Shown: positions 6,368-8,189 of the stretch, one piece after another
How the letters are laid out: the number at the start of each line of letters is the position of its first letter
Numbering within the stretch: position 1 is the first letter of the stretch
From: Anaerolineaceae bacterium 46_22
Lineage (GTDB): Bacteria > Chloroflexota > Anaerolineae > Anaerolineales > Anaerolineaceae
Reading direction: 5' to 3'
Assembly: GCA_001508595.1 (NCBI GenBank)
Contig: LGHA01000047.1
Span: 1 to 8,189 of the forward strand
Length of the DNA: 8,189 bases
Made by a program: the position numbers and the translations under genes
The notes under the pieces: model-generated
What the model was told of the DNA's origin: nothing
Seen by the model: the letters and a program-made list of their open reading frames with translations, nothing else
Database searches by the model: none

Positions 6368-7432
6368 ATGAGGAAGTATAAAGTACTTTTAGCGGACGAT
6401 CATGCTATTGTGCGTTCCGGCATTCGAAACACAATTGAAAATTTGCCATCAATCACTGTTGTTGGAGAAGCTGAAGATGGCCCATCTTTATTATCTGCGT
6501 TGAATGAATTAAACCCAGATATTTTAATGTTAGATGTGACAATGCCAAATTTCCAACCAATTTCCACCATCCAGTCCATTCGTGCGAATTATCCAAAGAT
6601 GAAAATCCTTGTAATCAGCGCCTATGATGATGATGTTTATGTTCAAGGTCTTTTGGGCGCTGGGGTTGATGGTTATCATCTAAAAGACCAGCCGCTTCAT
6701 GATCTTACATTAGCTGTAGAGAGGATCCTGGAAGGCGAACGGTGGATATCCAGCCCCCTGGTGGACAAACTTGTCAATATTTCAAATCCGAAAGAGCAAA
6801 CGCCGTCGCTTACTTCACGACAGCGAGAAATTCTGTCATTATTACAAAAGGGCTGGAATAACCAGAAAATCGCCTATGAATTAGGATTGAGTATAAAAAC
6901 CATTGAGAATCACTTAACCCGCATTTATCGAAGTTTAAATGTTCAAAGCCGACTTGAAGCAGTAAATTTTGTTTCTGCCAATCCACAAGTTCTGGGCACA
7001 AACGGTAAATCCGAAAACTTTCAACAAAACAATCTTTACGAAAAAAATGTCCCCGCTAACATTTTAATTGTGGATGATAATCCACGGTTCAGGTATCACT
7101 TAAGCCGCATCATCAATAAATTGTTTCCAAATATAAATATTCATGAAGCTGAATCCTTTAGTGAAGCGCTGAAGGCGATCAAATCAAAAGATTTTGACTT
7201 AATGTTCATTGATGTGATACTGGGCGATCAAAATGGTATTTCACTCGTAAAAAAGCTTATTAAAAATTCAAGCGACATAAGGATAATTCTGATCAGCGCA
7301 TACCCCGACAAAGAATTTCATCGTCAGGGGATTGAAGCCGGTGCAACAGCCTTCATCGACAAAAAGATATTGGACACCGCAACGATTAAGCAAATTATTG
7401 GGGATACTATCCACAGTCAGTTAACTGTATAA
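6368..7432 (+). CDS. response regulator with REC-LuxR HTH-REC architecture
   Basis: Cytoplasmic two-component transcription regulator of 354 residues. The first receiver domain (about 4-122) has acidic D10-D11, phospho-acceptor D56, S84 and K106. A LuxR/NarL-type DNA-binding domain follows (about 147-202), with LTSRQREIL and the recognition-helix region SIKTIENHLTRIY. After a polar linker (203-230) comes a second complete receiver (about 231-350) with D236-D237, phospho-acceptor D282, S310 and K332. Typical NarL-family regulators are about 210 residues and stop after the HTH; here an extra receiver sits behind the DNA-binding domain. Both receivers keep all key residues, so two phosphorylation inputs are possible. 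An upstream TTG (6323) and ATG (6359) are in frame, but the promoter hexamer overlaps 6359 and the receiver fold begins just after M at 6368, so I chose 6368. No histidine kinase gene is in view. Divergent from the sugar importer and followed after 7 bases by an ABC cassette gene. Confidence 0.92.
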   Translation: MRKYKVLLADDHAIVRSGIRNTIENLPSITVVGEAEDGPSLLSALNELNPDILMLDVTMPNFQPISTIQSIRANYPKMKILVISAYDDDVYVQGLLGAGVDGYHLKDQPLHDLTLAVERILEGERWISSPLVDKLVNISNPKEQTPSLTSRQREILSLLQKGWNNQKIAYELGLSIKTIENHLTRIYRSLNVQSRLEAVNFVSANPQVLGTNGKSENFQQNNLYEKNVPANILIVDDNPRFRYHLSRIINKLFPNINIHEAESFSEALKAIKSKDFDLMFIDVILGDQNGISLVKKLIKNSSDIRIILISAYPDKEFHRQGIEAGATAFIDKKILDTATIKQIIGDTIHSQLTV

Positions 7433-7433
7433 T
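7428..7433 (+). promoter_or_regulatory. possible -10 for a leaderless cassette-gene transcript
   Basis: A perfect TATAAT overlaps the stop codon of the response regulator gene and ends 6 bases before the ATG at 7440. It repeats the arrangement at 6355-6368. No -35 is seen. The gene has no Shine-Dalgarno sequence, so it is either read from this element or translated by reinitiation after the regulator stop. Confidence 0.3.
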
Positions 7434-7439
7434 CCTATC

Positions 7440-8189
7440 ATGGAGCCATTACTACAAGCAGAGAACTTAAGCAAGCGTTTTGGGACACTTTCTGCCTTGC
7501 GCTGTATCAACTTATCCCTTTACCCAGGACAGGTTTTAGGAATTACCGGGCAGAGCGGATCAGGAAAATCGACCCTGGCCATGATTCTGGCTGGCATATA
7601 TCCACCTGGCGAAGGACAAATCATTTTTGATGGAAAGATAATTACAAACTCTGAAAACGTCCGGTCATTAGGGATAGAGGTCATCCACCAAAGTCCTCGT
7701 TTGGCTGAAAATCTGGATATCACCAGTAATATTTTTTTGGGCAATGAAATCCCTCTACCCATCATCAATAAGTTTTTAAAAATTCCTGATCAACACAAGA
7801 TGGACCAAAAAGCGATTGAGCTTTTAAAACAGCTTGATGTGGATTTTGACAGTCTCAGGGAAAAAGTTTTTAACTTGAGCTTGGAAAAGCGTCAAATGAT
7901 CGCTATTGCACAAGTTATGACCAGCGAACCAAAGCTCATCATCATTGATGAACCAACGCAGGTGTTAAGCTACCCCTATCAGAAAATATTATTGAACTTA
8001 ATTTCGCAATGGCAAAAACAAGGGGTATCGATTATCTTTTTCAGCAGCAACCTCGATCATCATTTAGATGTCACAGACAAAATTATCGTCATGAGAGAAG
8101 GATATTGTGCCGCCGAATTTAAAACCGAGGATGCAGATCGAGAAGAAATCATTGCTTCTATGGTTGGAACAACGGATTATCAACAACTC
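7440..8189 (+). CDS. sugar-importer-type ABC cassette protein, 3' truncated by window
   Basis: The frame is open from the ATG at 7440 to the window end (250 codons), so the C-terminus is missing. It is an ATP-binding cassette most like the first cassette of RbsA/XylG-type ATPases. Walker A GQSGSGKST is at residues 37-45, Q-loop VIHQSP at 81-86 and Walker B LIIIDEP at 166-172 with catalytic E171. Two key sites are altered: the signature reads LSLEKRQ (146-152), with E149 in place of the conserved glycine, and the switch histidine position reads serine (FSSNLDHH, about S203). Hydrolysis may therefore be weak, and ATP sensing or a structural role is possible. It starts 7 bases after the response regulator stop, which implies a shared operon. 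Alternatives are the first half of a two-cassette sugar ATPase, or a cassette fused to a signalling module; the missing end would decide. The cassette call is firm; the role is not. Confidence 0.85.
   Translation, partial: MEPLLQAENLSKRFGTLSALRCINLSLYPGQVLGITGQSGSGKSTLAMILAGIYPPGEGQIIFDGKIITNSENVRSLGIEVIHQSPRLAENLDITSNIFLGNEIPLPIINKFLKIPDQHKMDQKAIELLKQLDVDFDSLREKVFNLSLEKRQMIAIAQVMTSEPKLIIIDEPTQVLSYPYQKILLNLISQWQKQGVSIIFFSSNLDHHLDVTDKIIVMREGYCAAEFKTEDADREEIIASMVGTTDYQQL

Noticed and set aside
7520..7768. Minus-strand open frame opposite the cassette gene
   Set aside because: The plus strand here encodes Walker A and the Q-loop in an uninterrupted frame running to the window end, so the minus frame is a shadow.

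Overview
The window looks like a chromosomal stretch of an AT-leaning, anaerobe-type bacterium. The best guess is Chloroflexota, class Anaerolineae. This rests on the style of the lipoprotein (an A-A-C lipobox followed by an acidic, proline-rich linker), the ChvE/GguAB-type sugar importer and the small basic protein, so it is inference from protein style and not a database match. There is no tRNA, rRNA, CRISPR array, insertion sequence or phage gene.

Layout. (1) 77-694, plus: a family-4-type uracil-DNA glycosylase with no cysteine anywhere, so it cannot bind the usual iron-sulfur cluster. (2) 812-1009, plus: a 65-residue conserved-looking small protein with its own promoter. A near-perfect bidirectional terminator (1026-1062) separates it from (3) a minus-strand sugar ABC importer operon read from 6087 down to 1085: substrate-binding lipoprotein, then two-cassette ATPase, then permease. 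The binding protein is a tandem fusion of two nearly identical complete binding domains (about 97% protein and 93% DNA identity). A long hairpin lies between its gene and the ATPase gene. (4) A divergent plus-strand pair begins at 6368: a response regulator with unusual REC-LuxR HTH-REC order, then 7 bases after its stop an ABC cassette gene that runs off the window end and has altered signature and switch residues.

Regulation. The 280-base divergent region holds three copies of a 7-base half-site (CCCCTAT / ATAGGGG / CCCCTAT) at exact 12-base spacing. They sit directly upstream of a plausible promoter for the transporter operon and about 50 bases upstream of the -10 of the regulator gene. 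The regulator and the following cassette gene each have a TATAAT 6-7 bases before the ATG and no Shine-Dalgarno sequence, which suggests leaderless transcripts. The other protein genes, apart from the weakly marked glycosylase gene, have clear ribosome binding sites.

Working model (inference): the double-REC regulator controls the divergent sugar importer through the triple half-site. The cassette gene beside it may be part of the sensing side rather than a second importer. The partner histidine kinase is not visible here and may lie downstream of, or be fused to, the truncated cassette gene.
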